Source: Saccharopolyspora flava (GTDB taxonomy: Bacteria; Actinomycetota; Actinomycetes; Mycobacteriales; Pseudonocardiaceae). Taken from it: 64,000 nucleotides of DNA. Positions 1 to 7,799 of the stretch are shown piece after piece. The notes below the pieces were generated by a model, which saw only the letters and a list, made by a program, of their open reading frames with translations, was not told where the DNA came from and searched no databases. Position numbers and translations under genes: made by a program. The stretch covers positions 186,001 to 250,000 of the forward strand of contig NZ_FOZX01000004.1 of the NCBI RefSeq assembly GCF_900116135.1, read 5' to 3'. The stretch's first letter is position 1. Each line of letters opens with the position of its first letter.

Positions 1-1
1 C

Positions 2-1351
2 GCCGTCGCCAAGGCCTGGGAGGCCTTCGCCACCGGTGACGACGTCACCGCGTCGGTGCGCCCCGAGATCCTCGCCTCCTGGTACCGCTGCCGAGATCAG
101 TACGAAGTGGACCCGGGACTGGACGCCGCACCACCGGCCCCCGGCCACCACGACCACGGACCGGACAACGACGTCATCTTCACCCAGCTCGGCGGGCTGG
201 GAGCACTGGCGGGCCGCGACGTCGAGCTCGACGGCGGGGTCGTGGCGGTCACCGACGGCACCGGGCGCATCCTCGGCACCTGGGGCGACCCGTCGACCCG
301 GCGCCGCGCCGAGATGTCGAACATGGCGCCCTGGTCGTCGTGGTCGGAGAAGGCCACCGGCACCAACGGGATGGGCACGTCCTTCGAGGTCGCGGGCCCG
401 GTGACGGTCACCGGACCCGAGCACTGGTGCGAGGGGCTGCACCAGTGGGACTGCGCGGGCATCGCCATCCGCGACGTCGTCACCGGATCGGCCATCGCCT
501 CGATCAACATCTCCCGGTGGGGCGCGACGCTCTCCGAGCAGGTCCCGACCTGGCTGCGCACCGCCGCGGCCGGCATCGAGCAGGAGATCCACCGCAGAGC
601 CGTCGGCGAGGCCCGGCGCGCGGTCGCCGCCTTCAAGCAGGAGCGCACCGACTCCACCGGCCCGCTGGTCGCCCTGGACCGCGGCGGCAAGATCATCGCC
701 GCCAACGCCGCGGCCCTGGCCATGCTGCGCCTGCCGGGCGACGCCCCGGCCTCGCGCGGCGCGCTGGAACCCGGCGAGCGCTCCTGCCCCGAGATCCCCG
801 AGCTCGACGACGTGGTGCGCTGGGCCGCGAGCCGCGCCGCGCAGAATCCACAGTGGAGCGGCTACGCCCAGCTCGGCGTCGCCGCCGAAGGAACCATGCC
901 CGCGACGCTGCGGCCCATCACCGAGGCCAACCGCGTCGTCGGGATGCTCTGCGCCTTCGGTCTCCAAGAGGGCGAACCGTACGGGCGCGCGGGAGAGGGC
1001 GCCGCGGTGCCGATGCCCCCGCGGGTCATCGGGATACGCAACGACCGCCTGGTGCTGCTGGCCCCGTCGGAGATCCGCTACGCCGAGGCCGACCGCAACA
1101 CCGTGTGGCTCAGCACCGACCGCGGCCGGATCCTGGCCGCCACCAGGGGACTGGACCACGTCGACCAGGCGCTGACCCGCCACGGGTTCCGCCGCGTGCA
1201 CCGCCGGTTCCTGGTCAACCTCCGCCGGGTCGCCGAGGTCGAGCGCGGCACCAAGGGCGAGCTGTTCCTCGTCACCGACCCCCGGGTGCCCGAAACGGTC
1301 CCCGTCTCCCGGCGTCACGCGCCGGAAATCCGTCGCCTCTTGGGCGTTTGA
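2..1351 (+). CDS. GAF/LytTR-type transcriptional regulator (5' end outside window)
   Basis: The reading frame is open from base 2, and the codons before the first internal GTG at 56 already encode typical family sequence (AWEAFATGDDV, then VRPEILASWYRCR), so the true start lies upstream of the window. The visible part is 449 aa. The N-terminal half resembles the GAF-type sensory region of NtrC/DhaR-like activators (NGMGTSFE, then a WCEGLHQWDCAGIAI stretch). The middle resembles a PAS-like segment (ALDRGGKIIAANAAAL). The last ~100 residues look like a LytTR DNA-binding domain (ADRNTVWLSTDRG, HGFRRVHRRFLVNL). It ends 179 bp before pqqA on the same strand, so it may control PQQ synthesis. An inverted repeat lies between the two. 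The ligand is unknown. Domain assignment is by motif memory only. Confidence 0.75.
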   Translation, partial: AVAKAWEAFATGDDVTASVRPEILASWYRCRDQYEVDPGLDAAPPAPGHHDHGPDNDVIFTQLGGLGALAGRDVELDGGVVAVTDGTGRILGTWGDPSTRRRAEMSNMAPWSSWSEKATGTNGMGTSFEVAGPVTVTGPEHWCEGLHQWDCAGIAIRDVVTGSAIASINISRWGATLSEQVPTWLRTAAAGIEQEIHRRAVGEARRAVAAFKQERTDSTGPLVALDRGGKIIAANAAALAMLRLPGDAPASRGALEPGERSCPEIPELDDVVRWAASRAAQNPQWSGYAQLGVAAEGTMPATLRPITEANRVVGMLCAFGLQEGEPYGRAGEGAAVPMPPRVIGIRNDRLVLLAPSEIRYAEADRNTVWLSTDRGRILAATRGLDHVDQALTRHGFRRVHRRFLVNLRRVAEVERGTKGELFLVTDPRVPETVPVSRRHAPEIRRLLGV

Positions 1352-1451
1352 CGAGCGGCACGCGCTGCCGGAGCGGGCGATCACGCGCAAGCTCGAACCG
1401 CACCGCTCGTAGTCCCCGCGGTGCCGCTCGTGGGCGGTTCCACGCCGCCGG

Positions 1452-1488
1452 TCGGCGATCGGTTGTCACCGCGACGACCGATCGCCGA
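1452..1488. promoter_or_regulatory. Inverted repeat upstream of pqqA
   Basis: Perfect 12-bp arms TCGGCGATCGGT (1452-1463) and ACCGATCGCCGA (1477-1488) are separated by 13 nt, and end 42 bp before the pqqA start. It could be an operator for the upstream LytTR-type regulator, or the terminator of that gene. No T-tract follows the right arm, which favours an operator. A comparable inverted repeat precedes the second pqqA (5419-5448). Confidence 0.5.
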
Positions 1489-1530
1489 GGCTGTGAACTG
1501 CCCGAACACGTGAACTGCGAGGAGGCATTC

Positions 1531-1605
1531 ATGACCTGGGAGACCCCTGCCTACACCGTGATCGACGTCTGCGCCGAAGTCACCGGCTACCACCACCAGG
1601 GCTGA
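1531..1605 (+). CDS. pqqA: PQQ precursor peptide PqqA
   Basis: This is a 24-residue peptide with a strong ribosome binding site (GAGGAGG, about 6 nt before ATG). It contains the invariant Glu-x3-Tyr pair of PqqA (EVTGY, Glu16 and Tyr20). PqqE joins the side chains of these two residues, and the peptide is then cut and oxidised to pyrroloquinoline quinone. The N-terminus MTWETPAYTVIDVC matches the usual PqqA leader. It is followed 9 bp later by pqqB, and then by pqqC, pqqD and pqqE on the same strand, which settles its identity. A near-identical paralogue is at 5288-5368 on the minus strand. Confidence 0.95.
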   Translation: MTWETPAYTVIDVCAEVTGYHHQG

Positions 1606-1614
1606 CGGTCGATC

Positions 1615-2508
1615 GTGCTCATCCACTGCCTGGGAGTCGCGGCAGGTGGCGGGTACCCGCAGTGGAACTGCGCCTGCGCCGGATGCCGTAAGGCCCGCAC
1701 AGCACCGGAGCGCGCTTCGGCGCACGCGGGCCTGGCGGTGTCCGGCACGGGCGACCGCTGGTACCTGCTCAACGCCACTCCCGACGTGCACCACCAGATC
1801 GCCGCCGACCCCCGGCTGCACCCCGGACCCGGGGTGCGGGACACACCGGTCGCCGGCGTGCTGCTCACCGACGCCGAGTTCGACCACACCATCGGACTGC
1901 TGGTGCTCCGCGAGGGCTCGGCCCTCGAGGTGCGCGGCACGGCACCGGTGCTCGCGGCGCTCACCGACCACTTCCCGGTGCGCGACCTGGTCGCCGACTA
2001 CGCCGACTTCCGGTGGGAGACCCTCCACGTCGGCAAGCCCGTCGACCTCGACGAACGGCTCCGGGTGACGGCCTTCGCGACCGGCAGCAAACCGCCGCGC
2101 TACGTCGGCCGCCTCGCCGGACCCGGCGAGTGGGAGACCGGTTACGTGCTGCACGACCCGGTCAGCGGCGGCACCGCCGTGTACGCGCCGGGCGTGCCGC
2201 GGTGGGACGAGCACTTCGCCGAGCAGGTCGCCGACGCCGAGTGCGTGTTCGTCGACGGGACGTTCTGGACCGACGACGAGATGGCCCGCCAGGGCACCGG
2301 GGACCGCCCCGGCAGGTCCATGGGCCACATGCCCATCAGCGGCCCGGACGGATCGGCGCGCCGGCTGGCCGCGCTGCCCGCCCGCCGCAAGATCTACGTC
2401 CACGTCAACAACACCAACCCCATCCTCGACCCGGACTCCGCCGAGCGAGCTGAACTCGCGGCGCAGGGCATCGAGGTGGGACGTGCGGGTCTGGAGGTCG
2501 AACTATGA
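1615..2508 (+). CDS. pqqB: PQQ biosynthesis protein PqqB (metallo-beta-lactamase fold)
   Basis: The 297-aa length is normal for PqqB. It starts at GTG 1615 with MLIHCLGVAAGGGYPQWNC, the conserved opening containing the CxxC region (CACAGC) that follows. The metallo-beta-lactamase-type segment LLTDAEFDHTIGLL is present, as are the later VFVDGTFWTDDEM and MGHMPIS motifs. PqqB is known as an iron-dependent oxygenase that hydroxylates the excised Glu-Tyr dipeptide in PQQ assembly, in the cytoplasm. Its stop overlaps the pqqC start (ATGA at 2505-2508), which indicates translational coupling. I see nothing odd in it. Confidence 0.95.
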   Translation: MLIHCLGVAAGGGYPQWNCACAGCRKARTAPERASAHAGLAVSGTGDRWYLLNATPDVHHQIAADPRLHPGPGVRDTPVAGVLLTDAEFDHTIGLLVLREGSALEVRGTAPVLAALTDHFPVRDLVADYADFRWETLHVGKPVDLDERLRVTAFATGSKPPRYVGRLAGPGEWETGYVLHDPVSGGTAVYAPGVPRWDEHFAEQVADAECVFVDGTFWTDDEMARQGTGDRPGRSMGHMPISGPDGSARRLAALPARRKIYVHVNNTNPILDPDSAERAELAAQGIEVGRAGLEVEL

Positions 2509-3200
2509 GGCCCTGGTCGTCGGAGGAGTTCGAGGCCGAGCTGCGGGCGGTGGGCGAGGCGCGCTACCACCACCTGCACCCGTTCAACCAGCGGATGCAC
2601 GCCGGAGACCTCACCGAGGAGGAGTTCCGCGGCTGGGTGCGCAACCGGTTCTACTACCAGATCAACCTGCCGATCAAGGACGCGTTCATCCTCACCAAGC
2701 TCCCCGACGGAGCGCAGCGGCGCCGGTGGATCAAGCGCATCACCGACCACGACGGCACCGCCGACACCGAAGGCGGGATCGAGCGCTGGGTGCGGCTCGG
2801 CGCCGCGGTCGGGCTGTCCCGCGAGGAGCTGCACGACGTCCGCACCGTGCTGCCCGGGGTGCGCTTCGCCGTCGACGCCTACGTCGACTTCTGCCGGCAC
2901 AAGCCCTGGCTGGAGGCGGTCGCCTCGGCGATGACCGAGCTGTTCGCGCCCGACCTGCTCAGCCGCCGCATCGTCGACGTCGAGAAGCACTACCCGTGGC
3001 TGGACTCGCGCGGCCTGGAGTACTTCCGGACCCGGTTGACCCAGCAGCCCGCTGACATCGAGCACCTGCTCGGCCTCGTGCTCACCCACGCCGACACCCG
3101 CGAGAAGCAGGAAGCGTGCCTGCGCGCGCTGGAGTTCAAGTGCGACGTGCTGTGGACCCTGCTCGATGCGGTGCAGCTCGCCTACGGCAAGGACCGGTGA
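2505..3200 (+). CDS. pqqC: Pyrroloquinoline-quinone synthase PqqC
   Basis: This 231-aa cofactor-less oxidase catalyses the last step of PQQ formation, ring closure and eight-electron oxidation by O2. Family signatures are YHHLHPFNQRMHAG near residue 18, RNRFYYQINLPIKDAFIL, the HDGT segment (DHDGTADTEGGIERW), and C-terminal EFKCDVLWTLLDAV. Its start overlaps the pqqB stop and its stop overlaps the pqqD start (TGATG at 3198-3202). It is slightly shorter than proteobacterial PqqC (about 250 aa), mostly at the N-terminus. Confidence 0.96.
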   Translation: MRPWSSEEFEAELRAVGEARYHHLHPFNQRMHAGDLTEEEFRGWVRNRFYYQINLPIKDAFILTKLPDGAQRRRWIKRITDHDGTADTEGGIERWVRLGAAVGLSREELHDVRTVLPGVRFAVDAYVDFCRHKPWLEAVASAMTELFAPDLLSRRIVDVEKHYPWLDSRGLEYFRTRLTQQPADIEHLLGLVLTHADTREKQEACLRALEFKCDVLWTLLDAVQLAYGKDR

Positions 3201-3463
3201 TGGAACCCGAGAGCAGACCCCGACTGGTGACCAAGGCGATGCTCAAGCACGACAAGGTCCGCGACGCCGACCTGCTGCTGCTGCCGGAACGCGTCGTCGA
3301 GCTCAACGCGTCGAGCTCGGCGATCCTGCGGCTGTGCGACGGCGACCGGACGGTGCGCGAGATCGTCGAGGTGCTGGAGGAGCAGTTCGGCACCACCGGG
3401 ATCACCGACGACGTGCTGACGTTCCTGCGCGACGCCCGCGACCAGGGGTGGGTGATGGCATGA
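3200..3463 (+). CDS. pqqD: PQQ peptide chaperone PqqD
   Basis: PqqD is a small RiPP-recognition protein (87 aa) that binds the PqqA peptide and presents it to the radical SAM enzyme PqqE. I chose ATG 3200 because it overlaps the pqqC stop; an earlier in-frame start would lie inside pqqC. Typical features are RPRLVTKAMLKHDKVRDADLL (split here as RPRLVTKAML and HDKVRDADLL), LLLPERVVELN, the ILRLCDGDRTVREIV core, and a C-terminal LRDARDQGWV. Its stop overlaps the pqqE start. Confidence 0.95.
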   Translation: MEPESRPRLVTKAMLKHDKVRDADLLLLPERVVELNASSSAILRLCDGDRTVREIVEVLEEQFGTTGITDDVLTFLRDARDQGWVMA

Positions 3464-4554
3464 CCTCCGCGCCCTACGGGCTCCTCGCCGAGCTCACCCA
3501 CCGGTGCCCGCTGCACTGCCTGTACTGCTCGAACCCGCTGGAGCTGCAGGCGCGTGAGCGGGAGATGAGCACCGAGGACTGGCTGCGGGTGATCCGCGAG
3601 GCCGCCGACCTCGGTGTCGTGCAGGTGCACTTCTCCGGCGGCGAGCCGCTGCTGCGCCCCGACCTGGCCGAGCTCATCACCGAGGCGCGCGGCTGCGAGC
3701 TCTACACCAACCTGATCACCAGCGGCCTCGGGTTCACCGAGCAGCGCGCGCGGTCGCTGGTGGCCGCCGGGCTCAACAGCGTGCAGCTCAGCGTGCAGGG
3801 CGAGAACGCCGAGGCCAGCGAGCTGGTCGCGGCGACCAAGCGGTTCGACAAGAAGCGGGAGGCGGCGCGGATCATCGCCGACGCCGGGCTGCCGTTGAAC
3901 ATGAACGTCGTGCTGCACCGGCTCAACCTCGACCGGCTGGACGCGATCATCGACGTCTGCCGCGAGTGGGGCGCCGAGCGGCTGGAGCTGGCCAACACGC
4001 AGTACTACGGCTGGGGCCTGCTCAACCGGGACGTGCTGCTGCCCAGCCGCGAGCAGCTGGCGGCCGCCGAGCAGGTCTACCGCCGTCGCAAGGCCGAGCT
4101 GGCCGGGACGATGGAACTGCTGTGGATCCTGCCGGACTACTACGAGCCGTTCCCGAAGCCCTGCATGGGCGGGTGGGCCGCCACGGCGCTGACCGTCGCG
4201 CCGGACGGCGGGGTGTACCCGTGCCCGGTCGCCGCCGACATCGACACCCTGGAGTTCCCGTCGGCGAGGGAGCGCTCGCTTTACTGGATCTGGGCGAAAT
4301 CCCCTGCGTTCGAGGCGTTCCGGGGCACCGGCTGGATGCCGGAGCCGTGCAGGTCCTGCTCCCGCAAGGAGATCGACTTCGGCGGCTGCCGCTGCCAGGC
4401 GTTCGCGCTCACCGGCGACGCCTCCCGCACGGACCCGGTCTGCACCTACTCGCCGGACCACCACCTCGTCGAGGACGCGGTGGACAAGGCCAACGCGCCG
4501 CGGACCACGACGCCGGACCCGGTCTACCGCCGGGTCACGACCTCGACCCGCTGA
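3460..4554 (+). CDS. pqqE: Radical SAM PqqA Glu-Tyr cross-linking enzyme PqqE
   Basis: PqqE (364 aa) forms the carbon-carbon bond between Glu and Tyr of PqqA. The radical SAM cluster motif CPLHCLYC is at residues 16-23, and VHFSGGEPLLRPDL is the GGEP SAM-binding motif. The C-terminal SPASM-like cysteines (EPCRSCSRKEIDFGGCRC, then CTYSPDHH) bind auxiliary Fe-S clusters. The start at 3460 overlaps the end of pqqD. The gene closes the pqqABCDE operon and is followed by a 247-bp region with three copies of a palindromic repeat. Confidence 0.96.
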   Translation: MTSAPYGLLAELTHRCPLHCLYCSNPLELQAREREMSTEDWLRVIREAADLGVVQVHFSGGEPLLRPDLAELITEARGCELYTNLITSGLGFTEQRARSLVAAGLNSVQLSVQGENAEASELVAATKRFDKKREAARIIADAGLPLNMNVVLHRLNLDRLDAIIDVCREWGAERLELANTQYYGWGLLNRDVLLPSREQLAAAEQVYRRRKAELAGTMELLWILPDYYEPFPKPCMGGWAATALTVAPDGGVYPCPVAADIDTLEFPSARERSLYWIWAKSPAFEAFRGTGWMPEPCRSCSRKEIDFGGCRCQAFALTGDASRTDPVCTYSPDHHLVEDAVDKANAPRTTTPDPVYRRVTTSTR

Positions 4555-4605
4555 GCCCCACGCGACCGCACCCCGGCACCGGGGTGTCCGGGGTGTGCGG
4601 TGCTG

Positions 4606-4743
4606 GGGACGGGACAGTTTTCATGAAAACTGTCCCGTCCCGAACACCGCGAAGTTTTCATGAAAACTTCCCCCGTCCTGACGGGAGAAGGGGTCTCATC
4701 ATCACCGTTCCCCTCAGGGGTGGTGCAGTTTTCATGAAAACTG
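4606..4743. repeat. Three copies of the AGTTTTCATGAAAACT palindrome after pqqE
   Basis: The gap between the convergent genes pqqE and the Rieske ferredoxin holds three copies, at 4615-4632, 4651-4670 and 4726-4743. The first lies at the centre of a 36-bp perfect palindrome (4606-4641) whose outer arms are GGGACGGGACAG and its complement. The second is a 20-bp palindrome (GAAG...CTTC). The same 16-bp core occurs five more times at 43.05-43.4 kb. The position suggests bidirectional transcription termination. Binding by a protein is an alternative. Confidence 0.85.
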
Positions 4744-4801
4744 TCCCGAGTCGAGGGGGCCGGGGGTGAAATCCCAGGTGTTTCTGGCTGAGAACCGTCC
4801 C

Positions 4802-5131
4802 TCAGCCGTTGCCGACCTCGACGTGGACGACGATCTCGTTGCCGGTGACCTCCACCTGGTGGGTGCGCAGTGGCTCGGTCGCCGGCGGGCACAGCGGTTC
4901 GCCGTTGCGGACGTCGAAGCGGGACATGTGCATCGGGCATTCCAGCGACGTCCCGTCGAAGTGGCCTTCGCTGAGGATCGCGTAGGCGTGCGAGCAGACG
5001 TCGTCGATGGCGTAGAGGCGGCCGGCGACGTTGAACACCGCCACCGGGGGCATGGTGCGCAGGCGCCGCACGGTGCCGGGCGGCAGCTCGTGGGTCGCGC
5101 AGGCTCGGACTCGATGCGTGGCCGGGGGCAT
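4802..5131 (-). CDS. Rieske-type ferredoxin
   Basis: This is a 109-aa soluble Rieske [2Fe-2S] protein. The cluster ligands appear as CSHAYAILSEG followed by LECPMHMSRFDV, giving the CxH...CxxH pattern. It resembles ferredoxin components of ring-hydroxylating dioxygenases and NirD-like proteins (TVRRLRTMPPVAVFNVAGRLY before the motif, split by Pro). I place the start at ATG 5131 because GGGAG sits 8 nt upstream; the in-frame GTG at 5140 overlaps that ribosome binding site. It is convergent with pqqE. Its oxidase or dioxygenase partner is not evident here. The IacC/D dioxygenase 33 kb away is one candidate, but there is no proof. Confidence 0.85.
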   Translation of the reverse strand: MPPATHRVRACATHELPPGTVRRLRTMPPVAVFNVAGRLYAIDDVCSHAYAILSEGHFDGTSLECPMHMSRFDVRNGEPLCPPATEPLRTHQVEVTGNEIVVHVEVGNG

Positions 5132-5188
5132 CGACGCCACTCCCTTTCACCGGACTCCGGGGATGTCGGTGCCGCAGGGCCGCCCCGA

Positions 5189-5235
5189 GCCCGAAAACCC
5201 CGGTTTTCGTCGCGCGAAAACCGGGGTCGTCGACC
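5189..5235 (-). terminator. Intrinsic terminator after the second pqqA
   Basis: Read on the minus strand, 13-bp arms (forward coordinates 5197-5209 and 5215-5227, CGAAAACCGGGGT and its complement) enclose a 5-nt loop and are followed by TTTTCGG. The element is made of two degenerate copies of the 24-bp palindromic unit found intact at 10844-10915 and 23909-24004. It separates pqqA2 from the Rieske gene, so pqqA2 is probably monocistronic. Confidence 0.7.
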
Positions 5236-5287
5236 AGCGGAGGGCCGGGCCTCGCGGCACCGGGCTAGCCGTGGTGGGAGCGATCGA

Positions 5288-5368
5288 TCAGTCCTCGGAC
5301 CGGTAGAAGTAGCCGGTGACCTCAGCGCAGACGTCGATCACGGTGTAGTCAGGGGTTTCCCAGGTCAT
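5288..5368 (-). CDS. pqqA: Second, orphan PqqA precursor peptide
   Basis: This is a 26-residue peptide too short for routine gene calling. Residues 1-20 match the operonic PqqA except for one substitution (Asp7 for Ala7), and the cross-linking pair EVTGY is intact. The C-terminal tail differs (FYRSED against HHQG). It has its own GAGGAG site 5-6 nt before ATG 5368. There is no pqqBCDE beside it. It lies 443 bp from, and divergent to, the formate dehydrogenase operon, and is followed by a hairpin terminator. It is probably a second substrate peptide for the nearby PqqD/PqqE, perhaps expressed under different conditions. Use in another product is possible, since the tail differs. Confidence 0.88.
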   Translation of the reverse strand: MTWETPDYTVIDVCAEVTGYFYRSED

Positions 5369-5811
5369 CGCATCTCCTCGGGTTTCGCGGTCCGCCGGAG
5401 TTCGCTTTCCGGCGGCGGGAATCGGGGTTGACGGCAATTCCCCGATTCACCGTCGGAATCGAAGTTAGGCGCCCCCGGAAACACCCGGCAAGGCGAACGG
5501 GACGAGTGCGCGGCAACCCCGGACGAACGGCGCGGGAGGCCCAACCAGCGGCACCCGGGAAGAAATGATCAAGGATTGACGCAGATGGGTGAAAACGCTG
5601 GTCGCGCCCGGTCTCGCAGCGTTCGCGAAATGCGCCGCGGCGGCCCGGGAAAAGTCCGGAAAATGCCCCTGTCCAGCGAAGATGGCACGAATTCGGTGAC
5701 GGTCGGTGCACAGCGATACTCCGCGCTTATCGCTGCATAAACGAGCGTGCGTTGAACTCCGCGTCCGGCGGCGCGACCGTGGACCCAATCTACAACGGAG
5801 TGGAGACGCAG
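5369..5811. promoter_or_regulatory. Divergent control region between pqqA2 and fdsG
   Basis: These 443 bp carry no credible gene. On the pqqA2 side an inverted repeat, GAATCGGGG (5419-5427) and CCCCGATTC (5440-5448) with a 12-nt loop, ends 50 bp from the pqqA2 start. The operonic pqqA has a similar inverted repeat at a similar distance. The fdsG side is less GC-rich around 5700-5750 and may hold the formate dehydrogenase promoter, but I cannot name a clear -35/-10 pair. Confidence 0.45.
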
Positions 5812-6270
5812 ATGACGAGAGCGGAACGGGTGCGCGGCGTGGTCGAAGCGCACCGGGGCGAACGCGGGGCGCTGCTGCCCATCTTGCACCACCTCCAGGA
5901 GGAGTTCGGCTGGATCGATCCGCAGGCGGTGCCGATCCTGGCCGAGGAGCTCAACCTCTCGCGGGCCGACGTCCACGGGGTCATCTCGTTCTACACCGAC
6001 TTCCGCTCCGAACCCGCCGGCGCCACCACGATCAAGATCTGCCGCGCCGAGGCCTGCCAGTCGGTCGGCGCCGAGCGGCTGGTCGCCGACGCCGAGCAGG
6101 TCTTCGGCGTCAAGATCGGCCAGACGACCCCGGACCGCTCGGTCACCCTCGACCAGGTGTTCTGCCTGGGCAACTGCGCGCTCGGACCGTCCGCGCAGAT
6201 CAACGGATGCCTGCACGGCCGGGTGGATCGCAGCCGGCTCGTCGAGATCCTCGCGGAGGGCAGCGCATGA
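5812..6270 (+). CDS. fdsG: NAD-dependent formate dehydrogenase, gamma subunit (NuoE-like)
   Basis: This 152-aa thioredoxin-fold [2Fe-2S] subunit is homologous to NuoE. ILHHLQEEFGWI and AVPILAEELNLSRADVHGVI (20 residues) are family hallmarks. Cluster cysteines are in CRAEACQSVGA and in VFCLGNCALGPSAQING. It forms the electron-transfer module of the soluble FdsGBAD formate dehydrogenase with FdsB. The start at ATG 5812 follows two GGAG motifs (5797-5805). An upstream TTG at 5752 is in frame but has no such site. Its stop overlaps the fdsB start (ATGA, 6267). Confidence 0.93.
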   Translation: MTRAERVRGVVEAHRGERGALLPILHHLQEEFGWIDPQAVPILAEELNLSRADVHGVISFYTDFRSEPAGATTIKICRAEACQSVGAERLVADAEQVFGVKIGQTTPDRSVTLDQVFCLGNCALGPSAQINGCLHGRVDRSRLVEILAEGSA

Positions 6271-7796
6271 TCACCGTGCACGTCCCGCAGGACTCCGCCG
6301 CCGTCTCGGTCGGCGCGAACGAGGTCGCCGCGGCCATCCAGCGCGCCGCCGACGAGCCGATCCGACTGGTGCGCAACGGTTCCCGGGGGATGCTCTGGCT
6401 CGAACCGCTGGTCGAGGTCGACACCGAGCGGGGCCGCGTCGGCTACGGCCCGGTCACCCCGGGGCGCGTCCCGGAGCTGATCGACGCCGGGATGCTGCGC
6501 GGCGCCGAGCACGAGCTGCGCCAGGGCGTGGTCGACGAGCTGCCGTGGATGCGCGACCAGCAGCGGCTGTGCTTCGCCCGCGTCGGCATCACCGACCCGC
6601 TGTCCACATCGGACTACGAGGCGCACGGCGGGATGCGCGGTCTCCGCGCGGCGCTGGCCAAGAAGCCGTCCGAGGTCGTCGAGGAGGTCACCGCCTCCGG
6701 CCTGCGCGGGCGCGGCGGCGCCGGGTTCCCGGCCGGGATCAAGTGGAACACCGTGCTGCAGGCCGACGGCCCCGACAAGTTCATCTGCTGCAACGCCGAC
6801 GAGGGCGACTCGGGCACCTTCGCCGACCGGATGCTCATGGAGGGCGACCCGTTCTGCCTCATCGAGGGCATGACCATCGCCGCCCACGCCGTCGGCGCCA
6901 CCGAGGGCTACGTCTACGTCCGCTCCGAGTACCCCGACGCGGTGCGCGCGCTGCGGCGGGCCATCGACGCGGCCTACGCGGCGGGCTGGCTCGGCGAGGC
7001 AATCCTCGGCTCGGACCTGCGCTTCGACCTGTTCGTGCGGGTCGGCGCCGGTGCCTACATCTGCGGCGAGGAGACCTCCATGCTGGAGAGCCTGGAGGGC
7101 AAGCGCGGCATGGTGCGCGCCAAACCGCCGATCCCGGCCGTCACCGGCCTGTTCGGCAAACCCACCGTCGTCAACAACGTGCTCACCCTGGCCAGCGTCC
7201 CGGCGATCCTCGCCGACGGCGGCCAGGCCTACGCCGAGCTGGGCGTGGAGCGCTCGCGCGGCACCCAGGTGTTCCAGCTGGCGGGCAACGTCGCGCGCGG
7301 CGGCGTGTTCGAGACCGCTTTCGGCATCACCATCGACGAGCTGGTCAACGGCTACGGCGGCGGCACCCCGTCCGGGCGGCCGGTGCGCGCGGTGCAGATC
7401 GGCGGTCCGCTCGGCTCCTACGTGCCGCCCGAGCGGTTCGGCCTGCCGATGGACTACGAGGCGCTGGGCGAGGCGCAGGCGATGCTGGGCCACGGCGGCA
7501 TCACGGTCTTCGACGACACCACCGACATGGCGGCGATGGCGCGCTTCGCGTTCGAGTTCTGCGCGGAGGAGTCCTGCGGCAAGTGCACCCCGTGCCGGGT
7601 CGGCGCGGTGCGCGGGGTGGAGACCGTCGACCGGATCGTCGGCGGGCAGGACCGCGACGGCAACCTCGCCGTGCTCAACGACCTCTGCGAGCTGATGACC
7701 GACGGGTCGCTGTGCGCGATGGGCGGGCTCACCCCGAACCCGGTGCGCAGCGCGCTGGAGCACTTCCCCGAGGACTTCCTGAAGGAGGCGAAGTAG
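6267..7796 (+). CDS. fdsB: NAD-dependent formate dehydrogenase, beta subunit (NuoF-like)
   Basis: This 509-aa flavoprotein passes electrons to NAD+. An N-terminal thioredoxin-like extension of about 110 residues precedes the NuoF-type core. The core contains the FMN/NADH-binding glycine-rich segment GRGGAGFPAGIKW, ICCNADEGDSGTFADR, GAYICGEETSMLESLEG, and the [4Fe-4S] motif ESCGKCTPCRVG near the C-terminus. The ATG at 6267 overlaps the fdsG stop. Three bases separate it from fdsA. The architecture matches FdsB of Cupriavidus and Rhodobacter formate dehydrogenases. Confidence 0.93.
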   Translation: MITVHVPQDSAAVSVGANEVAAAIQRAADEPIRLVRNGSRGMLWLEPLVEVDTERGRVGYGPVTPGRVPELIDAGMLRGAEHELRQGVVDELPWMRDQQRLCFARVGITDPLSTSDYEAHGGMRGLRAALAKKPSEVVEEVTASGLRGRGGAGFPAGIKWNTVLQADGPDKFICCNADEGDSGTFADRMLMEGDPFCLIEGMTIAAHAVGATEGYVYVRSEYPDAVRALRRAIDAAYAAGWLGEAILGSDLRFDLFVRVGAGAYICGEETSMLESLEGKRGMVRAKPPIPAVTGLFGKPTVVNNVLTLASVPAILADGGQAYAELGVERSRGTQVFQLAGNVARGGVFETAFGITIDELVNGYGGGTPSGRPVRAVQIGGPLGSYVPPERFGLPMDYEALGEAQAMLGHGGITVFDDTTDMAAMARFAFEFCAEESCGKCTPCRVGAVRGVETVDRIVGGQDRDGNLAVLNDLCELMTDGSLCAMGGLTPNPVRSALEHFPEDFLKEAK

Positions 7797-7799
7797 GCG

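Noticed and set aside
3460..4554. Mycofactocin radical SAM enzyme (MftC)
   Set aside because: A PqqD-like plus radical SAM pair could suggest mycofactocin, but true PqqB and PqqC and a PqqA with EVTGY are present in one operon.
4802..5131. Rieske ferredoxin as part of the PQQ operon
   Set aside because: It is on the opposite strand, convergent with pqqE and separated from pqqA2 by a terminator; no PQQ step is known to need it.
5465..5788. Minus-strand open frames in the pqqA2-fdsG gap
   Set aside because: No ribosome site, Arg/Pro/Ser-rich translation, and overlap with the expected divergent promoters.
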